A stretch of 64,000 nucleotides of DNA, from NCBI GenBank assembly GCA_018853935.1, contig JAAOMR010000113.1, positions 1-64,000 on the forward strand. Direction: 5' to 3'. This DNA is from Acidithiobacillus ferrivorans. GTDB taxonomy: Bacteria; Pseudomonadota; Gammaproteobacteria; Acidithiobacillales; Acidithiobacillaceae. Made by a program: the position numbers and the translations under genes. Shown here in pieces: positions 1-9,319 of the stretch; position 1 is the stretch's first letter, and every line of letters starts with the position of its first letter. The notes beneath the pieces are model-generated. The model saw only the letters and a program-made list of their open reading frames with translations. It was not told the DNA's origin and did no database searches.

Positions 1-470
1 AACGCTCCCAGGGACGGCGCATGAACTACCACATCGAGGGATTGCCCGTCCTGGCGCAGCGCCTGAAGGACGTGGTGATCGAAAACCGCGAAGCTATCGA
101 CCTGCTGGCCCAATACGACAGTCCGGACACCCTGTTTTTTCTGGACCCGCCCTACTATCCCGATACTCGCCACATTCATCACGAGCGTAGCCGGGGCACT
201 TACGCCGGGGGTGAAATGGACGCCGTGCAGCATCTGGAACTGCTGGCCATGTGCCGCCAGTTGAAGGGTTTCGTCGCCCTGTGCGGGTACGCCCATGACG
301 ACTACGACGACGCCCTTCTGCCTTTTGGATGGGAAACTCTGTCTTTTCCCCGCAAAGCATTGAGTTCCCTGCACCGCGATACGAACCAGTCCCAACGCGA
401 GGAACGGGTCTGGATCAATCCCCGACTGGCGAAACATTGGCAGAAATGCCAGCAAGTCACACTCTTTTGA
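1..470 (+). CDS. DNA adenine methyltransferase (D12/Dam class), C-terminal part, cut by window edge
   Basis: The reading frame is open through the first bases of the window, so the N-terminal AdoMet-binding part probably lies upstream. Counting from the first Met in the window (position 21), the catalytic DPPY motif is at residues 42-45 in the context TLFFLDPPYY. This motif binds the flipped adenine in N6-adenine methyltransferases. Later segments (GYAHDDYDD, and the terminal REERVWINP) fit the end of phage-type D12 methylases. Such genes usually methylate GATC-like sites and are common in prophages and integrative elements. It reads toward alpA, 10 bp downstream, and belongs to the same mobile element. 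Class assignment is firm; target site is unknown. Confidence 0.85.
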   Translation, partial: RSQGRRMNYHIEGLPVLAQRLKDVVIENREAIDLLAQYDSPDTLFFLDPPYYPDTRHIHHERSRGTYAGGEMDAVQHLELLAMCRQLKGFVALCGYAHDDYDDALLPFGWETLSFPRKALSSLHRDTNQSQREERVWINPRLAKHWQKCQQVTLF

Positions 471-480
471 GGGTCATATT

Positions 481-684
481 ATGATGAACCAACAGATTGA
501 ACAGAGAATATTGCGATTACCTCAAGTAATGGAACTGGTAGGCTTGCGCAAAACGGCTGTCTATCAGCGCATCAAGGAGAACAGCTTCCCTGCGCCAATC
601 AAGCTGGGAAGCGCCAGTGGCTGGATACAACGCGACATTGAGGACTGGATTAATCAACAAGTGGCTCGCCAGCAAGGTCAGTGA
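481..684 (+). CDS. alpA: AlpA-family helix-turn-helix regulator
   Basis: This 67-residue protein has the short AlpA layout. A winged-helix-like HTH (LRLPQVMELVGLRKTAVYQRI) is followed by FPAPIKLG and a W-x-x-x-D-I-x-x-W segment (GWIQRDIEDWI). AlpA-type proteins control excision or integrase expression in P4-like satellites and prophages. Two adjacent ATG codons (481 and 484) could start it; no strong ribosome site separates them. It lies 10 bp after the methylase and converges with the integrase, the two genes overlapping tail to tail by 35 bp. Context suggests a role as excision factor or regulator of the element. The gene symbol is used in the family sense only. Confidence 0.85.
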   Translation: MMNQQIEQRILRLPQVMELVGLRKTAVYQRIKENSFPAPIKLGSASGWIQRDIEDWINQQVARQQGQ

Positions 685-1861
685 GCCAGTCTGACCATAC
701 CTGCATCATGCGTTGGCGCTCTTGTAAGTAGTGCGTGCGATTGTAGGCGCGGCCCAGGTGGTCCTTGACGGTATGCGCCAATTGCATTTCGATTACTTCG
801 GGACGAAAGCCCAGTTCTTCATCCAGGAAAGTGCGTGCAGTAGCGCGAAAGCCATGACCTGTCACTTGGTCTTTGGCATATCCCATGATTCGTAAGGCCA
901 CAAGAACTGCATTTTCCGAGAGCGGTTTTTCTGTTGACCGGCCACCAGGAAACACAAAGGCAGTTTGCCCTGTGATGGCACGTAATCTTTCCAGTATCGC
1001 AATGGCTTGTGTGGACAGCGGAACCAAATGTGGTTCCCGCATCTTCATCTTTTCCTTTGGGATGTTCCAAGCCTGATTTTTCAAGTCAAATTCGTTCCAC
1101 TCCGCCTTTCTCAATTCGCCTGGGCGTACAAACCAGAGTGCCTGCAGTAATAGGGCGGCGGACACTACGGCCCCTCCACTATATTGTTTTGCCCGCCGCA
1201 AAAAATCCCCTATATCTTCCGCCTTCAAGAGCGCCGCGCGGTGCTTGTCCCGATAGGGCATGAGCGCACCGCGCAGCGGCACGGTAGGATCAGATTCTGC
1301 CCGGAGCGTTGCCACGGCATAACGGGATATGCGACTGATGATAGACGCGAGACGGTGTGCCGTCTCCTTGCGCCCACTGGCCTCTATGGGCATCAATAGC
1401 GCCAGAACATCCGCTGGACGAATCTTGCTGATGTCTATGTGACCCAGTGCTGGATAGGCGAAACGCACCAGACGCGATTCCAGACGAACCGCCGTTGCTG
1501 GTGTTAAAACCTCTTTTTGCTTTTCCAGCCATTCCATGGTGATCGACTGAAAGGTATTGCTTGGTAATGCCCCTTGCTGGTTGAGGAGCGCCTTCACCTT
1601 TTCCTCTTTCCTTATTGCCCCAGGGTCCATCCCTTCGCGAAGCAGTTTGCGGGCGTCCTCCCTTTTCTCTCTTGCAGCACTCAGAGAGATTTCTGGATAA
1701 GACCCGAACGACAGTAACTTTTGTTTCCCTGCATATCGATAGGCCATGCGCCAAAGTTTGGAGCTAGACGTCACATAGAGAAAGAGCCCCTTTTCGTCAG
1801 CAAGCTTGTAGGGTTTGTCTTTGGGTTTGGCGCTGCGGACGCGGGTATCGGATAGGGACAT
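650..1861 (-). CDS. int: P4-type tyrosine site-specific integrase
   Basis: This 403-residue protein has the full tyrosine recombinase set: Arg246 (VRPGEL), His336-x-x-Arg339 (HGFR), His363 (QLAH) and nucleophile Tyr373 in RAYNR. The N-terminal MSLSDTRVRSAKPKDKPYKL is typical of the DUF4102 arm-binding domain of P4/CP4-57 integrases, which recombine an element into a tRNA or similar attB. The ATG at 1861 fits the family start. The gene reads into the element with its 5' end facing the chromosome, the usual layout when the att site lies just outside the start codon. No tRNA is visible at this junction. All catalytic residues are present, so it looks functional. Confidence 0.93.
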   Translation of the reverse strand: MSLSDTRVRSAKPKDKPYKLADEKGLFLYVTSSSKLWRMAYRYAGKQKLLSFGSYPEISLSAAREKREDARKLLREGMDPGAIRKEEKVKALLNQQGALPSNTFQSITMEWLEKQKEVLTPATAVRLESRLVRFAYPALGHIDISKIRPADVLALLMPIEASGRKETAHRLASIISRISRYAVATLRAESDPTVPLRGALMPYRDKHRAALLKAEDIGDFLRRAKQYSGGAVVSAALLLQALWFVRPGELRKAEWNEFDLKNQAWNIPKEKMKMREPHLVPLSTQAIAILERLRAITGQTAFVFPGGRSTEKPLSENAVLVALRIMGYAKDQVTGHGFRATARTFLDEELGFRPEVIEMQLAHTVKDHLGRAYNRTHYLQERQRMMQVWSDWLTDLAGEPLVD

Positions 1862-1928
1862 GATGGTATGGTTGGCTCAATGCGGAAAATACCCACAATC
1901 ATACCCACAACTGTACCCGGATGCACAC

Positions 1929-2014
1929 GAACCAGAGCGAACCGCGACGAACGGAAAACCCGCCAAGCCATTAAAAGAAAAGGCGCTTGTGAACTCTCAC
2001 GAACGCCTACGAAC
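1929..2014. repeat. Two triplets of GAAC repeats phased at 10 bp
   Basis: GAAC begins at 1929, 1939 and 1949, then at 1991, 2001 and 2011. Within each triplet the spacing is exactly 10 bp. The clusters are 42 bp apart (1949 to 1991), about four helical turns, so all six could face the same side of DNA. Most copies read CGAAC. The array sits 68-153 bp upstream of the integrase ATG. That is where arm-type integrase sites or excisionase/AlpA sites would be expected. The role is inference; the spacing is seen directly. Confidence 0.7.
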
Positions 2015-2056
2015 TAAATAATGGTGCCAGTCCCCGGTACCACATCAGAGTATCCC

Positions 2057-2076
2057 AGTAGCCCAAAAGGGCTACT
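2057..2076. repeat. Perfect 8-bp inverted repeat (hairpin)
   Basis: AGTAGCCC at 2057-2064 and GGGCTACT at 2069-2076 pair perfectly around a four-base loop (AAAA on plus, TTTT on minus). No U-run follows on the minus strand, so it is not a clear intrinsic terminator. Confidence 0.6.
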
Positions 2077-2102
2077 AAAATAAACCAAAACAAACCATTA
2101 TT

Positions 2103-2131
2103 CGGGGTTTCATGGAGATCATGAAACCCCG
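2103..2131 (-). terminator. Strong 12-bp hairpin, possible end of the iro transcript
   Basis: Arms 2103-2114 (CGGGGTTTCATG) and 2120-2131 are perfect complements with a five-base loop. It lies about 240 bp beyond the iro stop codon. On the minus strand the hairpin is followed by AATAATGG rather than a U-run, so termination is uncertain; mRNA 3'-end protection is as likely. Confidence 0.4.
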
Positions 2132-2367
2132 GTTTATTTCTTTGCAACCCACGTTTCAGCGCAGCACTGCCCCGCCTGTGCCCCAGGCCATATTCCAAGA
2201 TAGCACAGCGATCACTGGATATTGGACCATGGAGTCCCAGCAACCGGTGCCCCGTCCGGGACAGGTCCTCCCCAGCAAAACCTTTGCCGATCAGCTCAAT
2301 CGTTACCTTCAATCCGATCTTCCTTCCGGATGCAGCGCAGTGGCCGTGGAGAAGATGGGGCGCTATC

Positions 2368-2640
2368 TCATGCTGACTTAGGAGCAAAGGCTATACACCA
2401 GCCATTGGGGCTGATGTTACCCGCCACTACCTTACAACTATGTGGAGCAATAAACTGTGCACAGATTGAACACTGAGCCTTGCCTTTAGGCGTATCCTGA
2501 TATTGCATTGCTGCCTTTGGCATGGTTCCGGCGTCTGCCACACCGGCTCCCATCACCGTCGTGCTAGCCACCGCTCCGACAACAACCGCAATGTTTTTCA
2601 GCGCATCGCGACGGGTAATCATCTTGTCTTTTTCACTCAT
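2368..2640 (-). CDS. iro: High-potential iron-sulfur protein (Iro-type HiPIP)
   Basis: This small periplasmic [4Fe-4S] electron carrier has 90 residues. The cluster ligands are Cys57, Cys60, Cys69 and Cys82 (CSICAQF, HSCKV, GWCIAF), the HiPIP spacing. A twin-arginine leader (TRRDALKN plus a hydrophobic stretch to VADAG) fits Tat export of a prefolded Fe-S protein. The ATG at 2640 follows AGGAG and gives MSEKDKMITRR. From memory this is nearly the start of Iro of A. ferrooxidans, proposed as an iron or respiratory electron carrier. The same frame is open further upstream, but that part overlaps purA and is not HiPIP-like. It follows purA by 103 bp on the same strand, so co-transcription is plausible. 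Confidence 0.93.
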   Translation of the reverse strand: MSEKDKMITRRDALKNIAVVVGAVASTTVMGAGVADAGTMPKAAMQYQDTPKGKAQCSICAQFIAPHSCKVVAGNISPNGWCIAFAPKSA

Positions 2641-2743
2641 GGCCTTCTCCTGAGGATGTGCAACCAACCTTGGCATTGTACCGCTTCTCATCGCTATAGC
2701 CAGCGATGAAACCCGCCGAGACTTGTCCGGCCCGATTCGCCAG

Positions 2744-4069
<1,326 letters not shown>

Positions 4070-4076
4070 TTAAAAT

Positions 4077-5279
4077 TCACGAATCAAGCTGCCGCATCTT
4101 CCAGCCCGCCTGCTCTCTGAGCAGAGCAGCATCAAAGCCCCGTGCCCGCAATGTCTGCTGGTCAGGCACTTCCTGATTCACCAAGTCCTGTAAAACAGCA
4201 TAACCAGCCCGACGGTGTTCCTGTATCGACTGCCACAAAAGATCATCAGTACCAGCTGGAGCCCAAATCTGCCGCGCTCTCTCCGCTGCCGGGAATTCAC
4301 GCAGCAGCGGCTTGAGATCTAAACTGAAGCCCGTCGCTGCCCGTCGTCGGCCAAAAGCGACACCAATATCATCATAGCGACCACCACTGGCCAGCGCCTC
4401 ACCACGCTGCGGACCAAACAGCGAAAACAGCAAGCCGGTATGATACCGATGCCCGTGGATCTCCGAGAGGTCACATTGAATCGCAAGATCAGGATAACGC
4501 ACACGCAAGGCCCCCCAGACAAAATGCAGATCATCCAGGGCTGTGCAAACAGCCGGGTGATGCCCGAGACGCTGGCGGGCTTGCTCCAAAACGTCGAATT
4601 CACCCTGTAAGCGCGACAGGACATCAAAATCTGCGCTGAGCTCCGTACCGCAATGGTGCTCCCGCAACCATGCCCGCACATCCGGCCAAGCCTTGCGCTC
4701 GACATGCTGCAACAAGTCCGCACGTAGCGCACCTTCCAGACCTGCCGCGTCCGCCAGTGCTTGGGAAATACCCACATGCCCGATATCCAGCAACAGATTC
4801 GGTACTGCACAGTGGATGAGGCTCTCCACCATCAGAGAAAGGACCTCCAGATCCCCCGCCGGCCCATCCACCCCGAAGAGCTCGGCACCCATCTGAAACG
4901 GAGCGCGGCTCCCACCGAGCAAATCGGGCCGGGCGCGCAGCACTGTGCCCGCATAAGCCAGACGTCGAAGCTCCGTCGCAGAGGAGGTCTGGGCGTCTAT
5001 ACGGGCCATCTGCGGCGTCATATCCGAACGCAGACCCACCAGCCGACCACTGTCCTGATCCAACAGTTTCCAGGTCTGCAAGTCGAGGTCTGCGGCACTT
5101 CCGGTCAGCAAACTCTCCAGATGCTCCACCAGGGGTGGAATAACCTGGCGATAGCCCCACTGTGCGTAGAGATCAAGCAAAGTTCGGCGACAGTGCTCCA
5201 GTGCCTCCGTACGGGCCGGGAGAACGTCTTCAAAACCACTCGGCAGCAACCAGGCTGGGTGAGATTCGGGACGCGTCAT
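4077..5279 (-). CDS. hisZ: ATP phosphoribosyltransferase regulatory subunit HisZ
   Basis: HisZ is a histidyl-tRNA synthetase paralogue that pairs with short-form HisG to make the first histidine enzyme sensitive to feedback. The 400-residue protein keeps the class II fold landmarks (LLPSGFEDVLP, LRSDMTPQMARI, ASGGRYDDIGVAFG). It lacks the anticodon-binding C-terminal domain of a true HisS. Its ATG overlaps the hflC stop as ATGA, so translation is probably coupled. The hisG partner is not in this window. Confidence 0.93.
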   Translation of the reverse strand: MTRPESHPAWLLPSGFEDVLPARTEALEHCRRTLLDLYAQWGYRQVIPPLVEHLESLLTGSAADLDLQTWKLLDQDSGRLVGLRSDMTPQMARIDAQTSSATELRRLAYAGTVLRARPDLLGGSRAPFQMGAELFGVDGPAGDLEVLSLMVESLIHCAVPNLLLDIGHVGISQALADAAGLEGALRADLLQHVERKAWPDVRAWLREHHCGTELSADFDVLSRLQGEFDVLEQARQRLGHHPAVCTALDDLHFVWGALRVRYPDLAIQCDLSEIHGHRYHTGLLFSLFGPQRGEALASGGRYDDIGVAFGRRRAATGFSLDLKPLLREFPAAERARQIWAPAGTDDLLWQSIQEHRRAGYAVLQDLVNQEVPDQQTLRARGFDAALLREQAGWKMRQLDS

Positions 5280-6148
5280 TTGCCTGTCGGCTCCAGCGAA
5301 TGGCGAAAATATTTAAAAAATGGCGAATCCGGGCTCAGCACGAGAATATCCTTGTCCCCCAGACTGTGACGATATGTTTCCAGACTGCGATAAAAAGAGA
5401 AGAATGCCGGATCTTTACCATATGCCGCACCGTAGATAGAAGCCGCCTCAGCATCCCCCTGCCCCTTTAACTCTTCCTGTTGCCGATAGGCATCCGCTAT
5501 AATCTGGGTCTTTTCCTTGTCCGCGCTGGCGTGAATTTCGGCGGCATCTGCGGCCCCCCGCGAGCGGTAGGCATTGGCCTCCTGCGTACGCTCAGCCTCC
5601 ATCCGTTTGTAGACGGCCTGCAGCACCGCCGGGGGCAAACCCACCTGCATAACGCGCACATCGACCAGATGCACGCCAAGGGATTGAAGGCGCTGATTGG
5701 CCGCCACCAGCACCGGCTCCATCATCTTCTTAGGGTTACCCTGTATCACCGACGCCAAGGTCATTGTAGCGATCTCACCCCGCAAAGAAGAGCGCACAAT
5801 GTCACCGATTCGGCTTTGTGCGCTCGCATCATTATGCAGGCGGGTGTAAAAAACCAGTGGATTGACTATTTGCCATTCGGCAAAAAAGTTGATGAGCACC
5901 GGCTTTTTTTCGACCGTCAAAAATGATTCCGGCTGCGTACTGTAGCTTGATAAACGGTTGTCGATGAACTCCACATTTTGCACCAGAGGCCATTTCATAT
6001 GGAGCCCAGGAGTTTCCGCCACCCGTACCACTTTACCAAACTGCAATACCACCGCGGTTTGGGTCATGCGCACCGAGTAAAAACTCGCGGAGGCCAGTAA
6101 CAACAAGGCGAGCACCACAGCAATCAAACTCCAGGCCCAGTTCTTCAT
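5276..6148 (-). CDS. hflC: HflC, SPFH-domain regulator of FtsH protease
   Basis: HflC forms with HflK a large membrane assembly facing the periplasm that surrounds FtsH and restrains it. The 290-residue protein has one N-terminal membrane segment (residues about 5-24, WSLIAVVLALLLLASASFY). The SPFH/band-7 domain follows (VVLQFGKVVRVAETPGLHMKWPLVQ), then a charged helical region rich in Ala/Glu. Its ATG overlaps the hflK stop (ATGA), and its own stop overlaps the hisZ start in the same way. Length and order match hflKC elsewhere. Confidence 0.96.
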   Translation of the reverse strand: MKNWAWSLIAVVLALLLLASASFYSVRMTQTAVVLQFGKVVRVAETPGLHMKWPLVQNVEFIDNRLSSYSTQPESFLTVEKKPVLINFFAEWQIVNPLVFYTRLHNDASAQSRIGDIVRSSLRGEIATMTLASVIQGNPKKMMEPVLVAANQRLQSLGVHLVDVRVMQVGLPPAVLQAVYKRMEAERTQEANAYRSRGAADAAEIHASADKEKTQIIADAYRQQEELKGQGDAEAASIYGAAYGKDPAFFSFYRSLETYRHSLGDKDILVLSPDSPFFKYFRHSLEPTGK

Positions 6149-7341
6149 GAGCTGGCTCCCGAGATTGGGATCTGCAAAGGCGCCGGACTGCTCGTTCGTG
6201 CTACCGGCGAAGATATGGACACGGCTGGCGCCGTGGCTGCTGCAGAGTTCGTCGGACTCTTGACCGCCATGGTGGGAGTTCTGGCGGGCATGTGGAGATA
6301 AATCACGGGCTGCCCCTTGCTCTCAATAATCACTTTCTGGGTATGACTCAGAATATCCTGCATGGTGTGTAAGTACATCCGCTCACTCACCACCTTTGGA
6401 TTTTTCTGATAGGCCTGGAGGATGTCCGTGAAACGTGCGCTATCCCCCTTGGCACGATCCACTACCTGCTGCTTATAGCCCTCGGCATTCGTCACCATGG
6501 CGCCAGCTTCTCCCTGGGCCTTGGGGATCACCGAACTCGCATAAGCTTGCGCCTCGTTACGCACCCGCTCCATATCCTCACGTGCGGTCGTCACCTCCGT
6601 AAACGCTGGCTGGACCGCCTTGGGGGGGGCCACCTGCAGCAATTGAACAGAGTTAATGGTAACCCCCGCATGGTAGCGATTCAGCAGGTTTTGGGTGATC
6701 TGCTGGGCCTGCTGTTCAATCGCGCCTCTACTGGAGGTCAGCAAATCGTCAATATTGCTACGCCCCACCAGCTCGCGCATGGCGGACTCCGCACCATATG
6801 AAATCAATTGATCCGGATTCGTGGTGGCAAAGAGATAATGACTGGCATTGGTAATTCGGTACTGCACGGCAAAACGGATATCGACCACGTTTCCATCTGC
6901 AGTCAGCATCATGCCGGGATTCAGTGAATCAGCGGCACCACCATAGCCCAAAACCAGACGATGGCTCTGCGCTACCTTGGGCAGATACACACGCTCAAAA
7001 GGGAAAGGGAGCCGATAGTGTAAACCGGGCTGGCTGATGCCAACCTCTTTGCCAAAACGTAGCACCACCCCCTCTTCATCGGGTCCCACGACGTAAATGC
7101 CCGAGGCAATCCAGAACAGGATCAGTATCGCAACTGCCAAAAAAGGTAGCAATTGCAGCCACTTGCGATCCATCTTCGAGCCGCCGCCACGGCCACCACC
7201 GGAGCCAAAAATACCACCCAGTTTTTTCAACTCCTGGGTGATTTTCTGGATATCAAAAACCGGCTTTTGCGCATTGGGACGTCGTCCCCAAGGGTTATTA
7301 TCGTTTTTGTTTCCGTTTCCGCCCGGATCACTCCACGGCAT
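6145..7341 (-). CDS. hflK: HflK, SPFH-domain partner of HflC
   Basis: The protein starts MPWSDPGGNGNKNDNNPWG, a Gly/Asn-rich cytoplasmic tail typical of HflK. One membrane segment follows (about residues 60-80, LLPFLAVAILILFWIASGIY), then a band-7 domain (VVLRFGKEVGISQPGLHYRLP). A Pro/Ser/Thr-rich end completes it. The ATG at 7341 has a good GGAGAG site just upstream; the frame stays open to 7401, but that stretch overlaps hflX and is unlike the family. With HflC it controls FtsH proteolysis. The gene begins 14 bp after the hflX stop. Confidence 0.95.
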   Translation of the reverse strand: MPWSDPGGNGNKNDNNPWGRRPNAQKPVFDIQKITQELKKLGGIFGSGGGRGGGSKMDRKWLQLLPFLAVAILILFWIASGIYVVGPDEEGVVLRFGKEVGISQPGLHYRLPFPFERVYLPKVAQSHRLVLGYGGAADSLNPGMMLTADGNVVDIRFAVQYRITNASHYLFATTNPDQLISYGAESAMRELVGRSNIDDLLTSSRGAIEQQAQQITQNLLNRYHAGVTINSVQLLQVAPPKAVQPAFTEVTTAREDMERVRNEAQAYASSVIPKAQGEAGAMVTNAEGYKQQVVDRAKGDSARFTDILQAYQKNPKVVSERMYLHTMQDILSHTQKVIIESKGQPVIYLHMPARTPTMAVKSPTNSAAATAPAVSISSPVARTSSPAPLQIPISGASS

Positions 7342-7355
7342 ACCACTCTCCTTCC

Positions 7356-8630
7356 TCAGCCATCGGCCGGTATTGTAGGGGGCGCATCCATCGCCTGACA
7401 ACCGCTACTGCGCATTTGCGCACGCATGCGCCGCCAGGTGAGATCATCAATATCAAAAATCAGATGTGCCATGCCCTGATCATCAAAGCTTTCCTCAACA
7501 ATACTGGCCACGCGGTGTAAGCGGGCACGCAAGGCGCCCTCTTCAGGCGTCAACGTCAGCTCTGCACGTAGCATGGATCGTCCTACACGCTGTGTCATCG
7601 CCTGCAGCAACTCGGGCAAACCGGCACCAGAGCGAGCGCTGACACGCACCGCCATCAGCTTGCCAGAGCCTTCATATACATTTCCTGGTGCATCTCCTGT
7701 CAAATCCACCTTGTTGAGCACCAACAGACGGGGAATCTCAGCTGCGCCGATTTCTGTCAAAACCGCGTCTACCGCAGCAATCTGGGCATCACGGTCGGGA
7801 GCGCTCCCGTCTACCACATGGAGGAGTAACTGCGCTTGGTTCACCTCTTCCAAAGTCGCACGAAAAGCGGCGATCAAATCCGTCGGCAAATCACGCAAAA
7901 AACCGACGGTATCAGCCAGGAGAATGGCTTCGTGTCCCGCAACTTGCAAACGCCGTATGGCGGGATCGAGGGTCGCAAACAGGCGATCGGCGGCGTAACT
8001 GGAACTTTCCGTGAGGGTATTAAAGAGGGAAGACTTACCGGCATTGGTATAGCCGACCAAGGCGACCGTTGGTAGTGGTGCCCGCTGCCGCGCCCGCCGC
8101 TGGGTTGCCCGATGCGCAGCCACTTTGACCAGACGTCCGCGCAGGGCGAGAATACGCTCGCCGATGAGCCGACGATCGGTTTCCAACTGGGTTTCACCCG
8201 GACCCCGCAATCCGATGCCGCCGCGCTGGCGTTCCAGATGGGTCCAACCGCGGATGAGGCGTGTCCGCAAGCGTGTCAACTGCGCCAGCTCCACTTGCAA
8301 TTTGCCTTCATGGGTATGCGCTCGTCGCGCAAAAATATCGAGGATAAGACCCACTCGGTCGACGACCCGGCACTGGAGGGCGCGCTCCAGATTGCGCTCC
8401 TGCACCGGGCTCAGGACCCGATCGAAGAGCACGAGATCTACAGACAAGTCGGCAACCTGCTCCGCCAGTTCGGTTACCTTACCACGCCCCAGAAAAGTCG
8501 CCGGATCGGGACGATCGCGCTGCACGGAAAGGAATGCCAATACCTCCGCGCCACTATCTGTGGCCAGATGAGAAAACTCTGCCCCGTCGTCGGGATCAGT
8601 CTCACCATGTAATACCACATGGACAAGCAA
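7356..8630 (-). CDS. hflX: GTPase HflX
   Basis: HflX is a ribosome-associated GTPase that splits stalled or heat-damaged ribosomes. The 424-residue protein has an N-terminal HflX domain (FLGRGKVTEL), a Gly-rich linker (RGGIGLRGPGETQLE) and a G domain with G1 GYTNAGKSS, G3 DTVGF and G4 NKVD. The start is a TTG at 8630 preceded by GGAGAGG, with short spacing; no ATG lies near. It follows hfq by 47 bp, an order conserved in many proteobacteria. Confidence 0.95.
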   Translation of the reverse strand: MLVHVVLHGETDPDDGAEFSHLATDSGAEVLAFLSVQRDRPDPATFLGRGKVTELAEQVADLSVDLVLFDRVLSPVQERNLERALQCRVVDRVGLILDIFARRAHTHEGKLQVELAQLTRLRTRLIRGWTHLERQRGGIGLRGPGETQLETDRRLIGERILALRGRLVKVAAHRATQRRARQRAPLPTVALVGYTNAGKSSLFNTLTESSSYAADRLFATLDPAIRRLQVAGHEAILLADTVGFLRDLPTDLIAAFRATLEEVNQAQLLLHVVDGSAPDRDAQIAAVDAVLTEIGAAEIPRLLVLNKVDLTGDAPGNVYEGSGKLMAVRVSARSGAGLPELLQAMTQRVGRSMLRAELTLTPEEGALRARLHRVASIVEESFDDQGMAHLIFDIDDLTWRRMRAQMRSSGCQAMDAPPTIPADG

Positions 8631-8677
8631 AATCCTCTCCCGGGGCGCGGCTACAGCAACTGCGGTATTCGCCAGAA

Positions 8678-8944
8678 TCAGGCCTCTTCTTCCGTACTGC
8701 TCTCGCCTTCACCTTCTGGCAAGGGCAAACGCACATCGCGACCGGGAACCACCGTAGAAATGGCGTGCTTGTAAATCATCTGGCTCACATTGTTGCGCAG
8801 CAATACAACGAACTGGTCAAAAGACTCCACAAAGCCTTGCAGCTTGATACCATTCACCAGATAGACGGCGACAGGAACGTGCTCTTTACGCAACAGGTTG
8901 AGAAAAGGATCCTGAAGGACCTGTCCTTTTTGTTGTCCGGCCAT
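8678..8944 (-). CDS. hfq: RNA chaperone Hfq
   Basis: Hfq is an Sm-like hexameric protein that helps small RNAs pair with mRNAs. The 88-residue protein has Sm1 ([20 protein letters not shown]) and Sm2 ([10 protein letters not shown]) in normal positions, starting [16 protein letters not shown]. The C-terminal tail is short and acidic ([12 protein letters not shown]). An AAGGAG site lies upstream of the ATG. It is the first gene of the minus-strand run hfq-hflX-hflK-hflC-hisZ-purA-iro, so the promoter should lie in 8945-9100. Confidence 0.98.
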   Translation of the reverse strand: MAGQQKGQVLQDPFLNLLRKEHVPVAVYLVNGIKLQGFVESFDQFVVLLRNNVSQMIYKHAISTVVPGRDVRLPLPEGEGESSTEEEA

Positions 8945-9319
8945 TTTTTATCTCCTTGAACTATAGCTTCATGGCACTTCTAGGGTAGTGAAAAAGCCTG
9001 TGGGACTCCTTGCACTGCAAGGCAATTAGACTAACTCAAAAACAAAGCAAATGCCATGCTTGTGCAACCGCGATATAGCACATCTGCCCGGGGCGAAGCG
9101 GCAATCCGCTTTTGTTATGAATTGACCTGTCGCACGCTTCCCATTACGTTAGATGCAAAGCCAGTCGGCAAAAGTCCCGGTCGCGGTCTTCCGCTGCCTC
9201 AGTCTGCAGCAGAAGACCGCGACCGGGACTTTTCCCAGACAGCCCCCAGGCACCCCTGGTTTCAGTGGACGACCCGGTGGTCATCGCCCCTGATATGGCA
9301 ACAAATAGGAGACGGAACC
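8945..9319. other. Divergent hfq/ppc intergenic region
   Basis: About 375 bp separate the hfq ATG from the proposed ppc TTG start. The main feature is the long inverted repeat at 9170-9233. A plus-strand frame in phase with ppc stays open from 9056, but its translation does not resemble PEP carboxylase and it spans the hairpin, so I read this as leader. Confidence 0.6.
9170..9233. repeat. Perfect 22-bp inverted repeat in the ppc leader
   Basis: Arms 9170-9191 and 9212-9233 are exact complements. The left arm begins AAAAGTCCCGGTCGCGGTCT. After one mismatch the stem continues with GCTGC (9193-9197) pairing GCAGC (9206-9210) around an 8-base loop. The outer ends are A-rich on the left and T-rich on the right, as in a bidirectional intrinsic terminator. 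It lies 86 bp before the ppc start, so it could be an attenuator, a transcription barrier between divergent genes, or a small repeat element. Confidence 0.75.

Larger units (their letters stand above)
1862..2367. other. Integrase-iro junction, no convincing gene
   Basis: About 500 bp lie between the integrase start and the end of iro. Open frames on either strand (for example 2112-2381 plus and 2007-2387 minus) resemble no family I know and have no clear ribosome sites, so I treat the stretch as non-coding. It holds a phased GAAC array (1929-2014) and two strong hairpins (2057-2076 and 2103-2131). The element boundary should lie in here, but no att duplication can be defined from one end. Confidence 0.6.

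Noticed and set aside
2112-2381. A possible 89-residue plus-strand gene in the integrase-iro gap
   Set aside because: No ribosome site or family match, and it runs into the iro coding end; I treat the gap as non-coding.
9056-9319. An 88-codon N-terminal extension of ppc
   Set aside because: It does not resemble PEP carboxylase, spans a perfect hairpin, and the TTG at 9320 has a better ribosome site and gives the family length.
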